32,260 nucleotides of DNA, taken from an uncultured Christensenella sp. (lineage in GTDB: Bacteria > Bacillota > Clostridia > Christensenellales > Borkfalkiaceae). Position 1 is the first letter of the stretch. Each line of letters starts with the position of its first letter. The DNA lies in assembly GCA_910586365.1 (NCBI GenBank), contig CAJUGP010000025.1, positions 1 to 32,260 of the forward strand, in the 5' to 3' direction. Shown piece by piece: positions 15,077-22,953 of the stretch. The translations under genes were made by a program, and so were the position numbers. Under the pieces are notes generated by a model. That model saw only the letters and a list, made by a program, of their open reading frames with translations, had not been told where the DNA came from and searched no databases.

Positions 15077-15982
15077 ATGAAGTGTTTGTTCTTATATAAC
15101 CCGAACAGCGGCGCGGGAACGATCGAAAAAAAGCTCGCATATATCTGCAAGACGCTGGGTAAAAAATACGATCAGGTGGACGCCGTGGCGACGAAGAGCG
15201 GCGAGGATATGACGGAAAAAGCGCGGCAGGGCGCGCAGGAATACGACGCGATCGTCTTTTCGGGCGGCGACGGGTCGTTTAACCGTGTTTTGCAGGGCAT
15301 CGGAAACAGCGGCGTGCACGTGGGATATCTTCCCGCAGGCACGGCGAACGACGTCGCCAAGTCGCTTTCGATTCCCAAAAATACCAAACGCGCGCTGAAA
15401 ATCATAACCGAAGGGCACGTGAAAAATCTCGATTGCATGCTCGTGAACGGATCGCACTACTGTATGTACATAGCTGCGGCAGGCGCGTTCACGCAGGTGA
15501 CTTATTCCACGCCGCAGAAGTACAAACGCGCGCTCGGCAAGCTTGCTTATGCCGTCGAAGGGTTGAAAAACAATATGAAACTCGACGTGTTCCCCGTAAA
15601 AATCACGTGCGGCGAACACTCTTACGAAGGCTCCGCCGTGTTTTTATTCGTGCTGAACGGGCGTTCGGTGGCGGGTTTCCCCGTCAATAAGGACGCGAGC
15701 ATGGCGGACGGTCTGCTCGAAACGGCGGTGGTGCGGCAGGCGCACAAGCCCAATCTGCGGCAGAAGATCGGGGCGTATTTTTCGATGGCGGCGCTCTTTC
15801 TGCGCGGCGTTAAGGTGCGGCGGCGCAACATTCAAACGCTGTACGGCAAGCGGGTGGAGATCAAAACGCGCGCCGACGTGGTGTGGGATTTCGACGGCGA
15901 AGAGGGCATTTGCGGCGATATTACGGTGGAAACGCTCGAAGGACGCGTGAAAATGTTCGTGCCCAAACGGAAAAAAGTGTAA
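15077..15982 (+). CDS. Diacylglycerol kinase/YegS-type lipid kinase
   Basis: A 301-residue cytoplasmic, membrane-associated kinase of the DagK/YegS/BmrU family, which phosphorylates diacylglycerol or related lipids with ATP. The N-terminus CLFLYNPNSGAG is the family first strand and phosphate loop. The signature SGGDGSFNRVLQGI (about residues 61-74) is a variant of GGDGT. GYLPAGTANDVAKSL is the nucleotide-binding segment, and DASMADGLLETAVV lies in the C-terminal lobe. It may recycle diacylglycerol released in lipoprotein or lipoteichoic acid synthesis; the exact lipid is not visible. It stands 46 nt after the SPOR-like gene and ends at a strong terminator. Confidence 0.92.
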   Translation: MKCLFLYNPNSGAGTIEKKLAYICKTLGKKYDQVDAVATKSGEDMTEKARQGAQEYDAIVFSGGDGSFNRVLQGIGNSGVHVGYLPAGTANDVAKSLSIPKNTKRALKIITEGHVKNLDCMLVNGSHYCMYIAAAGAFTQVTYSTPQKYKRALGKLAYAVEGLKNNMKLDVFPVKITCGEHSYEGSAVFLFVLNGRSVAGFPVNKDASMADGLLETAVVRQAHKPNLRQKIGAYFSMAALFLRGVKVRRRNIQTLYGKRVEIKTRADVVWDFDGEEGICGDITVETLEGRVKMFVPKRKKV

Positions 15983-15986
15983 AAGC

Positions 15987-16021
15987 AAAAGCGCATACCT
16001 TGAAAGGTATGCGCTTTTTTA
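15987..16021 (+). terminator. Terminator after the lipid kinase gene
   Basis: A long stem AAAAGCGCATACCT / AGGTATGCGCTTTT with a TGAA loop is followed by further T. The flanking A and T tracts make it work in both directions, so it also suits the minus-strand gene fragment on its right. Confidence 0.93.
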
Positions 16022-16041
16022 ATACCCAAAGGTCGCTGCGT

Positions 16042-16305
16042 TTACGCAAAGTCCGAAAGGCTCCATTCACGCAAAAAGGCAAGATAGGGCGTGCCGTCCG
16101 CGCGGAACTGCACGGGCAGCCAAACGTAATCGGCTTCGCTCGTGTTGTCGTCCGTTAGCAGGGCAAGCGCTTCGTTCGTCATGATCTTTTCGCCGTTCTT
16201 TGAAAACAGTCCGTAAAATACTTTGCACATGTCGGGCAGATCGGGCGGAAGGTCGCGGATCCACCTGTCGCCCAAAGCGATATATAAATCCTGTTTGAAG
16301 GCATG
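16042..16305 (-). pseudogene. C-terminal remnant of a disrupted minus-strand gene
   Basis: About 85 residues of a plausible protein are readable, from near LYIALGDRWIRDLPPDLPDM to the end AFLREWSLSDFA. It is acidic and GC-rich, like the backbone genes and unlike the adjoining recombinase. Reading upstream (towards higher coordinates), the frame runs into recombinase DNA near 16300 and no start codon with a ribosome site is found. I read this as the 3' end of a host gene whose 5' part was lost when the element carrying the recombinase arrived or decayed. The family is not recognised; the text resembles SseB-like or enhanced-serine-sensitivity-type proteins only vaguely. Confidence 0.55.
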
Positions 16306-17393
16306 AACCAATATTTCAGCGCAGAGCTTTCCCAAAAAGTAAAACGCGGTATGCGGGAAACAAGGTTGAAAGGAAACTATCAAGGCGGTGGCTTGTTATT
16401 CGGCTATAAGGTCGTAGACCACAAAATCGTTATTGATGAGGAACGAGCCGAACAAGTCCGTTATATGCGAGCGGTGTTTTTGTGAAAGACATTATCAAGT
16501 CTTTGACCGAGAAAGGTATTCTTTATAAAGGCAGACCTTTTGCGAGCAATACTGTTTATGATATTTTGCGGAATAGCAAATATTCGGGCGTATATACCCA
16601 CGGCGACGAAGTGATAGATAATATGTATCCTATAATCGTTCCGACCGAGATTTACAATAAAGTCCGTGAAATCGTAAATAGAAACAAATTCGGGAAACGA
16701 AGCATAAGAACAGTTTACCTGCTTCGCCATAAAGTGTTTTGCGGCGAATGCGGGCGACCTGTAAGCGCGGACACGGGAACAGCGCGAAACGGCGAAGTGA
16801 TACATTACTACAAGTGTATCGGACGGAAGAAAGACCACAACGGTTGCCAACTTCCGCCGATAAAGAAAGAAGATTTAGAGAAACTTGTAATTGAAACAAC
16901 TATTGAGGAATTGAGCAAGCCGCAAATTCTAAATTATGCCGTTCAATACCTCATGAGGTTACAAGATAATCAGTTATCCGAAAACACGAACTTAAAACTT
17001 TTGACAAAACAAAAAGCGGCGATAGACAGAGCGTTAGAAAATCTTGTAACCGCGATTGAAAACGGCATTATCAGCAATACCACGAATAAGCGGCTACACG
17101 AGCTTGAAAAGCAACAAGAGGAATTAGAGCGACAGATACTCATAGAACGCAGTAAGTGCGCCGTAAGGCTTCCAGAGAGCGTTATACGGCAGTTTTACAC
17201 ACAAGCATTAGAGGAAGAATCGCAAATGATAGTCAATTATCTCATTAAAAAGGTTGTGGTGTTTGACAACTTTAATGAAATTCATTATAACAACCCGATA
17301 AGAATTAGTCCTGACGACAGTCAGGGCTTTTCTTTTTACAATAAAGTTAAAAATACGGGAAAGCGCAAAATGCTTATAATCTTAAAGTTATAA
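16303..17393 (+). pseudogene. Large serine recombinase remnant (catalytic domain missing)
   Basis: The sequence opens mid-family with FSAELSQKVKRGMRETRLKG, the end of the linker after a resolvase catalytic domain, then GGGLLFGYKV, the start of the Recombinase domain. The N-terminal resolvase domain with its nucleophilic serine is absent. A second lesion lies at 16464-16482: the first frame stops at 16485, while the correct frame resumes as YASGVFVKDIIKSLTEKG, consistent with a small deletion. The second part (303 residues, 16482-17393) has the zinc-ribbon CGECGRPVSADTG...YYKC...C and a long coiled coil. Intact relatives integrate and excise conjugative elements and phages. This copy cannot be active. 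Confidence 0.88.
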
Positions 17394-17425
17394 CGATTTG
17401 AAACAACGGCTATTTATTCCACGTT

Positions 17426-17549
17426 CCGCTTGACATGAGCCTCGTAGGCGTGCGGTATTCAGGCAAAGAGCCAAACGTACCGCCCCTGCGGGGCTTATTG
17501 TTTGCCGTTGGCAAAATAGCCTACCGCACGCCATTCTCATGTCAAGCGG
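17426..17549. repeat. 124-bp interrupted palindrome
   Basis: CCGCTTGACATGAG (17426-17439) matches in reverse complement CTCATGTCAAGCGG (17536-17549). Further in, GGCGTGCGGTA (17447-17457) matches TACCGCACGCC (17522-17532). A small GCCCC/GGGGC hairpin (17482-17494) sits in the middle. Spacers differ (7 versus 3 nt). It lies between the recombinase remnant and tRNA-Thr, so it may be an end, origin or recombination site of the decayed element. Confidence 0.8.
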
Positions 17550-17586
17550 CTTTCGCGGCATAAACCGCCGTTGTGCTTGACAATAA

Positions 17587-17634
17587 AAAACCAACCTATA
17601 TCAAACCTTTTAACGGTTCAATTTAGGTTGGTTG
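17587..17634 (-). terminator. Terminator of tRNA-Thr
   Basis: On the minus strand AACCAACCT (17625-17633 region) pairs with AGGTTGGTT (17589-17597) around an inner AACC/GGTT helix and is followed by a T run (17584-17590 read as A on the plus strand). Confidence 0.8.
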
Positions 17635-17710
17635 TGGAGCTTCTGGCCGGACTTGAACCGGCGACCTATTGATTACGAATCAATCGCTCTACCGACTGAG
17701 CCACAGAAGC
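17635..17710 (-). tRNA. tRNA-Thr (anticodon CGT)
   Basis: A 76-nt cloverleaf on the minus strand. The acceptor stem is GCTTCTG / CAGAAGC, with the D arm GCTC..AGTCGGTAGA..GAGC-type, anticodon stem ATTGA / TCAAT around the loop TTCGTAA (anticodon CGT, reads ACG), T arm GCCGG-TTCAAGT-CCGGC, discriminator T and an encoded CCA. It has its own promoter and terminator. The decayed recombinase element lies on its 3' side, the usual side for integration at tRNA genes. Confidence 0.95.
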
Positions 17711-17733
17711 ATTCTTGCGCAACACGCTCATTT

Positions 17734-17762
17734 ATTATAAAAAAAACATTAAAAAAAGGCAA
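17734..17762 (-). promoter_or_regulatory. Promoter of tRNA-Thr
   Basis: On the minus strand TTGCCT (17757-17762), a 17-nt spacer and TATAAT (17734-17739) lie about 24 nt before the mature tRNA 5' end. Confidence 0.85.
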
Positions 17763-17825
17763 GCGTTTTTACGCATTTTTTTGCATTTTGTAAAACTTTT
17801 TTGCGGCGCGGCAGAAAGAACTTTT

Positions 17826-18698
17826 TTAGTCGTTGTGTTCGGAGACGTCCGCCGTTTCCTGCGTCGGCGTTTCCTGCCCGTTTTTCCGCGCGGCGGAGAG
17901 TTTCATTTTGTTTTTGAGCACGTACCGATAGAGGAAGATATAGCCGATCCCGAGCAGAACCATGATAATGCACCAAAACTGCGAGGGGGTGAGTCCCGGA
18001 ATAAATCCGCCGCGTTCGTCGCCGCGGGCAAATTCGATGCAGAAGCGCCAAATTCCGTACGCAATGAGATAGACGGAAAAATTGAGGTGAAAGCGGTAAC
18101 GGAAATAAAGCACGATCATGACGGCGGCGAGCACGAAGAGGAACGCCGACTCGAAGAGCTGAACGGGCACGACTTTAACGCCCTCGTAAGTTTGCGAGCA
18201 GGCAAGCCCCCAACTGCCGTCGGTGGGATTTCCCGCGCAGCAGCCCGCGAAGAAACAGCCGATTCTGCCGATCGCCGTGGCGAGCACGATACAGGTCGGA
18301 ATGACGGGCAGCGCGTCGCACAGTCCCGCGTTGGCGTTGTTTTGCAGCCATTTTATCTTCGTGCACGGTGCGATTACGTGCATATAAAGGTTATAGATAA
18401 TAAGATAACTTGCCGCGCCGCCGATCACGCCGCCGAGATAAGTCATTTTTCCCGTAAGGCGAAAGCCGCCCGAGGGATCGGCGATGAAATCGTATATGCT
18501 TTGGAAGAGCATGGCGGAGAAAATGCCGATCGAAACGGCGAACAGTCCCGTAATGAAAATCGCGCTGATCGCGTCGAAATTAAATCCCGTTTTTTTCAGC
18601 GAGAACCACAAAAAGAGAAAACAGACGACAAGTCCCAGCCCGAGAAAGAGGTTGTATAGGTCGAACCCCGTTCCGGGGATCAAATCGTTCGGATACAT
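17826..18698 (-). CDS. lgt: Prolipoprotein diacylglyceryl transferase-like membrane protein
   Basis: A 290-residue multi-pass membrane protein of the Lgt family. Canonical Lgt transfers diacylglyceryl from phosphatidylglycerol to the lipobox cysteine of prolipoproteins. The conserved core is visible: MTYLGGVIGG, ATAIGRIGCFFAGCC (equivalent to the GRxGNFxNGE signature), PVQLFES, YGIWRFCIEFARGDERG and TPSQFW. The Asn and Glu of the classic signature are replaced by Cys and Cys, and the length near the active site differs, so this may be a divergent Lgt-like enzyme rather than the housekeeping one. The ATG at 18698 follows AAGGAG by 6 nt. The C-terminus is a charged cytoplasmic tail. It has a perfect consensus promoter and is divergent from the CPBP gene. 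Confidence 0.85.
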   Translation of the reverse strand: MYPNDLIPGTGFDLYNLFLGLGLVVCFLFLWFSLKKTGFNFDAISAIFITGLFAVSIGIFSAMLFQSIYDFIADPSGGFRLTGKMTYLGGVIGGAASYLIIYNLYMHVIAPCTKIKWLQNNANAGLCDALPVIPTCIVLATAIGRIGCFFAGCCAGNPTDGSWGLACSQTYEGVKVVPVQLFESAFLFVLAAVMIVLYFRYRFHLNFSVYLIAYGIWRFCIEFARGDERGGFIPGLTPSQFWCIIMVLLGIGYIFLYRYVLKNKMKLSAARKNGQETPTQETADVSEHND

Positions 18699-18718
18699 AG
18701 CGCGCTCCTTATGCGTTT

Positions 18719-18747
18719 ATTATAGAACAAAAACGCCGATCTGTCAA
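18719..18747 (-). promoter_or_regulatory. Promoter of the lgt-like gene
   Basis: On the minus strand TTGACA (18742-18747) and TATAAT (18719-18724) are separated by 17 nt, a perfect sigma-A consensus. Confidence 0.92.
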
Positions 18748-18765
18748 CCAAAACGGCGCGGACGC

Positions 18766-18794
18766 TTGATTTCGGGCGCGGTTTGCGTTATAAT
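18766..18794 (+). promoter_or_regulatory. Promoter of the CPBP gene, likely giving a leaderless mRNA
   Basis: TTGATT (18766-18771), a 17-nt spacer and TATAAT (18789-18794). The ATG at 18803 lies only 8 nt past the -10, about where transcription should start, and there is no Shine-Dalgarno. Confidence 0.85.
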
Positions 18795-18802
18795 AGTGCT
18801 TG

Positions 18803-19606
18803 ATGAAGAAATACCGCAGAGAAATTTTATTGATCGCGCTGTGCGCTCTCGCATGCGTTTTACTCGTTTTGTTCGAGTACGTTTTTACCTTTTCGCAGGA
18901 CGCGGCTACGAACGGACTGATCAAGGAGACGCTTTCCCGTCTGCTTGTCTTTGCGGCGCTCGTGCCCGCGGCGGTTCTGTGCGGTTATAAACGGGTGCTT
19001 TCGCCGCGCGTGAAGGGGTGCGCTCTGTTATGGTGTTTGCCCTGTTTATTCGTCGCGCTGGCGAATTTTCCGTTTTCCGCTCTGATTACGGGGGAGGCGC
19101 GGGTGGAACGCTTCGAGCTTTTATGGCTGTTCACGCTCGACTGTATTGCGATCGGGCTTTTGGAAGAATTGCTCTTCCGCGGGATTTTGCAGCCGCTTTT
19201 TCTCGATTTATTGCGCAAGAAAAGCGTGATTTTAGCCGTCATAGCCTGTTCGGCGGCGTTCGGAGCGTGGCATTTCGTCAATCTTCTCGGCGGAGCGGGG
19301 ATCGGCGTTACGCTAATGCAGGTGGGTTACAGCTTTTTGATCGGGGCGATGCTCTCCGCCGTGTATTTGCGGACGGGGAATATTTGGACGGGCGTATTTC
19401 TGCACGCTGTATTCGACTTCGGCGGCTTGTTGGTGGAACGGCTCGGAACGGGGGCGTTTCAGGATACCGTGTTTTGGGTGCTGACGGCGGTGTTCGGCGC
19501 GCTGTGTTTTGCACACGTTTTATTTTACCTCATAAAACTCGATAAGAAAAAAAAGGAGAATGGGCCGCGCGAAGAGGAAAGGGATTCCTCGGCAGGCTCG
19601 GAATGA
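18803..19606 (+). CDS. CPBP family intramembrane metalloprotease
   Basis: A 267-residue multi-pass membrane protein of the CAAX protease and bacteriocin-processing (CPBP/Abi) family. The motifs are in order: EELLFRG (E121, E122, R126) for metal binding and catalysis, FGAWHFVNLL (H near 157) and HAVFDFGGLL (second His, near 200). Bacterial members cleave within membranes or give bacteriocin self-immunity; many have no known substrate. The start at 18803 is ATG, directly at the predicted transcription start. An overlapping TTG one codon earlier is unlikely. The last dozen residues (REEERDSSAGSE) and the stop codon are read from the dispersed repeat array, so an older C-terminus was probably replaced. 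Confidence 0.9.
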   Translation: MKKYRREILLIALCALACVLLVLFEYVFTFSQDAATNGLIKETLSRLLVFAALVPAAVLCGYKRVLSPRVKGCALLWCLPCLFVALANFPFSALITGEARVERFELLWLFTLDCIAIGLLEELLFRGILQPLFLDLLRKKSVILAVIACSAAFGAWHFVNLLGGAGIGVTLMQVGYSFLIGAMLSAVYLRTGNIWTGVFLHAVFDFGGLLVERLGTGAFQDTVFWVLTAVFGALCFAHVLFYLIKLDKKKKENGPREEERDSSAGSE

Positions 19607-19915
19607 CAGGAGGGTGTGCAGAATGATAAGCGGGCGCTCGGTAAGAGAGATTCCTCGACAGGCTCGGAATGACAGGAGGGCGTGCTCGGAATAAGGGAAT
19701 AAACTGTCATGTTGAGCGAAGTCGAAACATCTCGAAGTTGTAACGACACAAAAAGGAGAGGGATTCCTCGACAGGCTCGGAATGACAGGAGGGTGTGCGG
19801 AATGACAAGAGGGTGTGCGGAATGACAAGAGGGTGTGCGGAATGACAAGAGGGCGCTCGGAATAAAGGACTGTGCGGAATGACAAACGGGCTCGGTATGA
19901 CAGGAGAGTGTGCGG
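19579..19915. repeat. Dispersed imperfect-palindrome repeat array (copy set C)
   Basis: It contains at least three copies of GATTCCTCGGCAGGCTCGGA followed by ATGACA (near 19582, 19649, 19764), one opposite-facing unit TGTCATGTTGAGCGAAGTCG (near 19707), and short tandem GTGTGCGGAATGACAAGAGG units near 19794-19850. The array begins inside the 3' end of the CPBP gene. No genuine gene lies within; apparent minus-strand ORFs are translated repeats. Confidence 0.87.
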
Positions 19916-19951
19916 AAGGGCAATTTCCGTATCTTCCCTTCTTTCATAGAG

Positions 19952-19980
19952 TTGATTTTTTGCGGAAATTGTGATATAAT
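19952..19980 (+). promoter_or_regulatory. Promoter of the dehydratase-activase operon
   Basis: TTGATT (19952-19957), a 17-nt spacer and TATAAT (19975-19980). A 9-bp hairpin in the leader (19984-20007) ends in TTTT and might act as a weak attenuator. Confidence 0.85.
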
Positions 19981-20034
19981 GAAAAAACCTCGTCTTTTCG
20001 GGGTTTTATTACGTATGATAAAACAGGTTGAGAG

Positions 20035-22953
20035 ATGAAATTACTCGGTATCGACGTGGGCTCGACCACGGTTAAGGTTTGCGTACTCGAAAACGGAAAA
20101 ATTTTATATTCCTCTTATGTGCGTCATTTTTCACGCGTGAAGGAGTGCGTGCTCGGCGAGCTGGAAAAGCTCCGTCCGTACGGCGATACATTCCGCGCGT
20201 GTATTACGGGTTCGGCGGGGCTGGGCATCGCGCAGCGCGGTAAAATCGAATTCGTGCAGGAAGTGCAGGCGGCTTACGGCGCGATCAAAGCGTTTTATCC
20301 GCAAACCGACGTCGCCGTGGAGTTGGGCGGCGAGGATGCAAAGATTATCTTCGTAACGGGCGGAACCGAACAGCGCATGAACGGGAGCTGCGCGGGCGGT
20401 ACGGGCGCGTTTATCGACCAAATGGCGACGCTGCTCGATATAACCGTCGACGAAATGGACGCGCTTTCGCTGACGGCGAATAAGGTGTATCCGATCGCGT
20501 CGCGCTGCGGTGTGTTTGCCAAATCGGACATTCAGCCGCTTCTCAATCAAGGGGCGAGCAAAGCCGATATTTCCGCTTCGATTTTCCGCGCCGTCGTCGA
20601 TCAAACCGTTTCGGGGTTGGCGCAGGGGCGGCGGATCAAGGGCAACGTGCTCTTCCTCGGCGGTCCGCTGTATTTCTTAAAAGGGTTGCGCAAGGCGTTT
20701 TGCGATACGTTGGGGCTGGACGAAGAACACGCCGTGTTCCCCGAGAACGCTCCTTGCTTTATGTCGATCGGGGCGGCAATGTATGCCGAACACGGCAAAG
20801 AGGAGAGCTTGGAAGAGATCCAAGCGCGTATTTCCGCCGTATCCGATTCGGGCAATATCACCGTGGGCAAACCGCTCTTTTCGACGCAGAGCGAATACGA
20901 CGAGTTCGTGGCGCGGCACAAGCGCAGCGATCTTGCCTTCCGCAACATTCTCGAATACAAGGGCGACGCCTATTTGGGCATCGATTCGGGTTCGACGACC
21001 ACGAAACTCATGCTCATCACGCCCGAAAACGAAATTTTATATTCGCATTATCAGAGCAACAACGGGCAACCGCTCGATATCGTGGTGCAGAAGATCCGCG
21101 AGATTTATGCACTGACGGGAAGGCGGATCACCATTCGCGGCGCGTGCGTGACGGGTTACGGCGAGGATATGATGCGCGCCGCGCTGAAAATCGATTTCGG
21201 CGTCGTGGAAACGATGGCGCACTTCAAAGCCGCATTGCATTTTAATCCCGAAGTGGATTTTATCATCGACATCGGCGGACAGGACATCAAATGTTTTAAG
21301 GTGAAAAATCACGCGATCGATTCGATTATGCTCAACGAGGCGTGTTCTTCGGGCTGCGGTTCGTTTATCCAGACGTTCGCCAAAGCCATGGGCATGGAGA
21401 TCGAGGAGTTTTCGCGCATCGGATTGTTTGCAAAACGCCCCGTGGAGCTTGGCTCGCGCTGCACGGTGTTCATGAACAGCTCGGTAAAACAGGCGCAGAA
21501 AGAGGGGGCGAGCGTCGAGGATATTTCGGCGGGGCTTTCTTCCTCAATCGTGAAAAACGCCATTTACAAAGTGATCCGCGCGCGCACGAGCGAGGAGTTG
21601 GGCGAACATATCGTAGTGCAGGGCGGCACCTTCCTCAACGACGCCGTTCTGCGTTCTTTCGAGATCGAAACGGGCAAACAGGTCGTGCGTCCCGCGATCG
21701 CGGGATTGATGGGCGCGTTCGGCGCGGCGCTTTACGCGAAAGAAAACACCAGGCAGGATAAGCTCATCAGTACGATCGCCACCGAGGCGGAGCTGAAAAA
21801 CTTTACGTATACGGCGCAGTCGGTCAACTGCAACGGCTGCACGTCGCACTGCAACGTGAATATTTTGACTTTTTCCGACGGCAGACGCTTCCTTTCGGGA
21901 AACAAATGCGAACGCGGCGCGGGGCTGAAACCGCCCGAACGTCCGCTCGACATGTATGCGTATAAATACAACAAACTGCTTTCGCTGCCCTCGGGCAAAA
22001 AAGGAACGCGCGGCAGAGTGGGGATTCCTTTGCAGCTCGTCATGTACGAACAGCTGCCTCTATGGACGGGCTTTTTTGAAACGTGCGGGTTTGAGGTCGT
22101 GCTTTCCGAAAAGAGCTCGCGCGAACTCTATTTCAAGGGGCAGCACACCGTTGTGAGCGACACCGTTTGTTATCCTGCCAAGCTCATGCACGGGCACGTG
22201 GAGAGCTTGCTCGATAAGCACGTGGATTTTATCTTCTATCCCTGCGAAAGCTACAACCTCGACGAGCGGGATTCGTCGAATTATTACAACTGTCCCGTGG
22301 CGGCGTATTATTCCGAACTGTTGAAGGCGAACAACGAACGGCTGAACGAGGAGAACCTCGTTATGCCTTATCTCAATCCCAACAACGAAAGGCTTGCCGT
22401 AAAGGCGTTGGCGAAGGCGCTTAAACGCTATAAGCTGCCCGTTTCTTTGCTGAAACGCGCTTACCGCGAGGGCATGCGGCGCATGGAAGAGTGGCACCGC
22501 GGCGTCGTTGCGGAAGGGGAAAGGGTGATTGAACAGGCAAGAGCGGAAAACCGCCAAATCATCGTGCTTGCGGGCAGACCGTACCACGCCGATCCCGAGA
22601 TCAACCACGGTATCGGAAAATTGCTTAATTCGCTGGGGCTTGCCGTGCTTTCCGAGGATGCGGTGTTTGAAGAGGGTAATTTCGTCAAGGTGAACGTGCT
22701 CAACCAATGGACGTACCATGCGCGTCTTTACCGCGCGGCGGAATTCGTGACGCGCCGCGAAGGGTTTAACTTAGTGCAACTCGTTTCGTTCGGGTGCGGG
22801 ATCGACGCGATCACGACGGACGAAATGCGCACGATTTTGGAGAGCGCGGGGAAACTTTATACGCAGATTAAGATCGACGAGATCAACAACCTCGGCGTCG
22901 TGAAAATCCGTCTGCGTTCGATGTTGGCGGCGATCGAGGAGCAGAACCGATGA
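20035..22953 (+). CDS. Acyl-CoA dehydratase activase-type protein, tandem BadF/BadG ATPase domains
   Basis: A 972-residue cytoplasmic protein. Two ASKHA-fold ATPase domains of the BcrAD/BadFG/HgdC type lie in tandem. The first (about residues 1-265) has GIDVGSTTVKVCVLE and NGSCAGGTGAFIDQMA; the second (about 318-575) has GIDSGSTTTKLMLI, IGGQDIKCFKVKN and NEACSSGCGSFI. Cysteines in these loops bind the bridging Fe-S cluster in HgdC. A cysteine-rich segment (CNGCTSHCN...CERGAG) and a DUF2229-type domain (about 660 onward, containing CYPAKLMHGHVES) follow. Activases drive ATP-dependent electron injection into 2-hydroxyacyl-CoA dehydratases. Large proteins of this kind are common in Clostridia and their true substrate is unsettled. 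GAGAG lies 3 nt before the ATG. It overlaps the next gene by 4 nt. Confidence 0.9.
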   Translation: MKLLGIDVGSTTVKVCVLENGKILYSSYVRHFSRVKECVLGELEKLRPYGDTFRACITGSAGLGIAQRGKIEFVQEVQAAYGAIKAFYPQTDVAVELGGEDAKIIFVTGGTEQRMNGSCAGGTGAFIDQMATLLDITVDEMDALSLTANKVYPIASRCGVFAKSDIQPLLNQGASKADISASIFRAVVDQTVSGLAQGRRIKGNVLFLGGPLYFLKGLRKAFCDTLGLDEEHAVFPENAPCFMSIGAAMYAEHGKEESLEEIQARISAVSDSGNITVGKPLFSTQSEYDEFVARHKRSDLAFRNILEYKGDAYLGIDSGSTTTKLMLITPENEILYSHYQSNNGQPLDIVVQKIREIYALTGRRITIRGACVTGYGEDMMRAALKIDFGVVETMAHFKAALHFNPEVDFIIDIGGQDIKCFKVKNHAIDSIMLNEACSSGCGSFIQTFAKAMGMEIEEFSRIGLFAKRPVELGSRCTVFMNSSVKQAQKEGASVEDISAGLSSSIVKNAIYKVIRARTSEELGEHIVVQGGTFLNDAVLRSFEIETGKQVVRPAIAGLMGAFGAALYAKENTRQDKLISTIATEAELKNFTYTAQSVNCNGCTSHCNVNILTFSDGRRFLSGNKCERGAGLKPPERPLDMYAYKYNKLLSLPSGKKGTRGRVGIPLQLVMYEQLPLWTGFFETCGFEVVLSEKSSRELYFKGQHTVVSDTVCYPAKLMHGHVESLLDKHVDFIFYPCESYNLDERDSSNYYNCPVAAYYSELLKANNERLNEENLVMPYLNPNNERLAVKALAKALKRYKLPVSLLKRAYREGMRRMEEWHRGVVAEGERVIEQARAENRQIIVLAGRPYHADPEINHGIGKLLNSLGLAVLSEDAVFEEGNFVKVNVLNQWTYHARLYRAAEFVTRREGFNLVQLVSFGCGIDAITTDEMRTILESAGKLYTQIKIDEINNLGVVKIRLRSMLAAIEEQNR

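Noticed and set aside
17715..18659. 314-aa plus-strand ORF
   Set aside because: It is antisense to the lgt-like gene, with an Arg/Glu/His-rich composition typical of shadow frames.
19520..19947. Minus-strand ORFs of 121-140 aa over array C
   Set aside because: They are translations of the repeat units (recurring CHSEPVEES and FRACRGI peptides) with no ribosome site.
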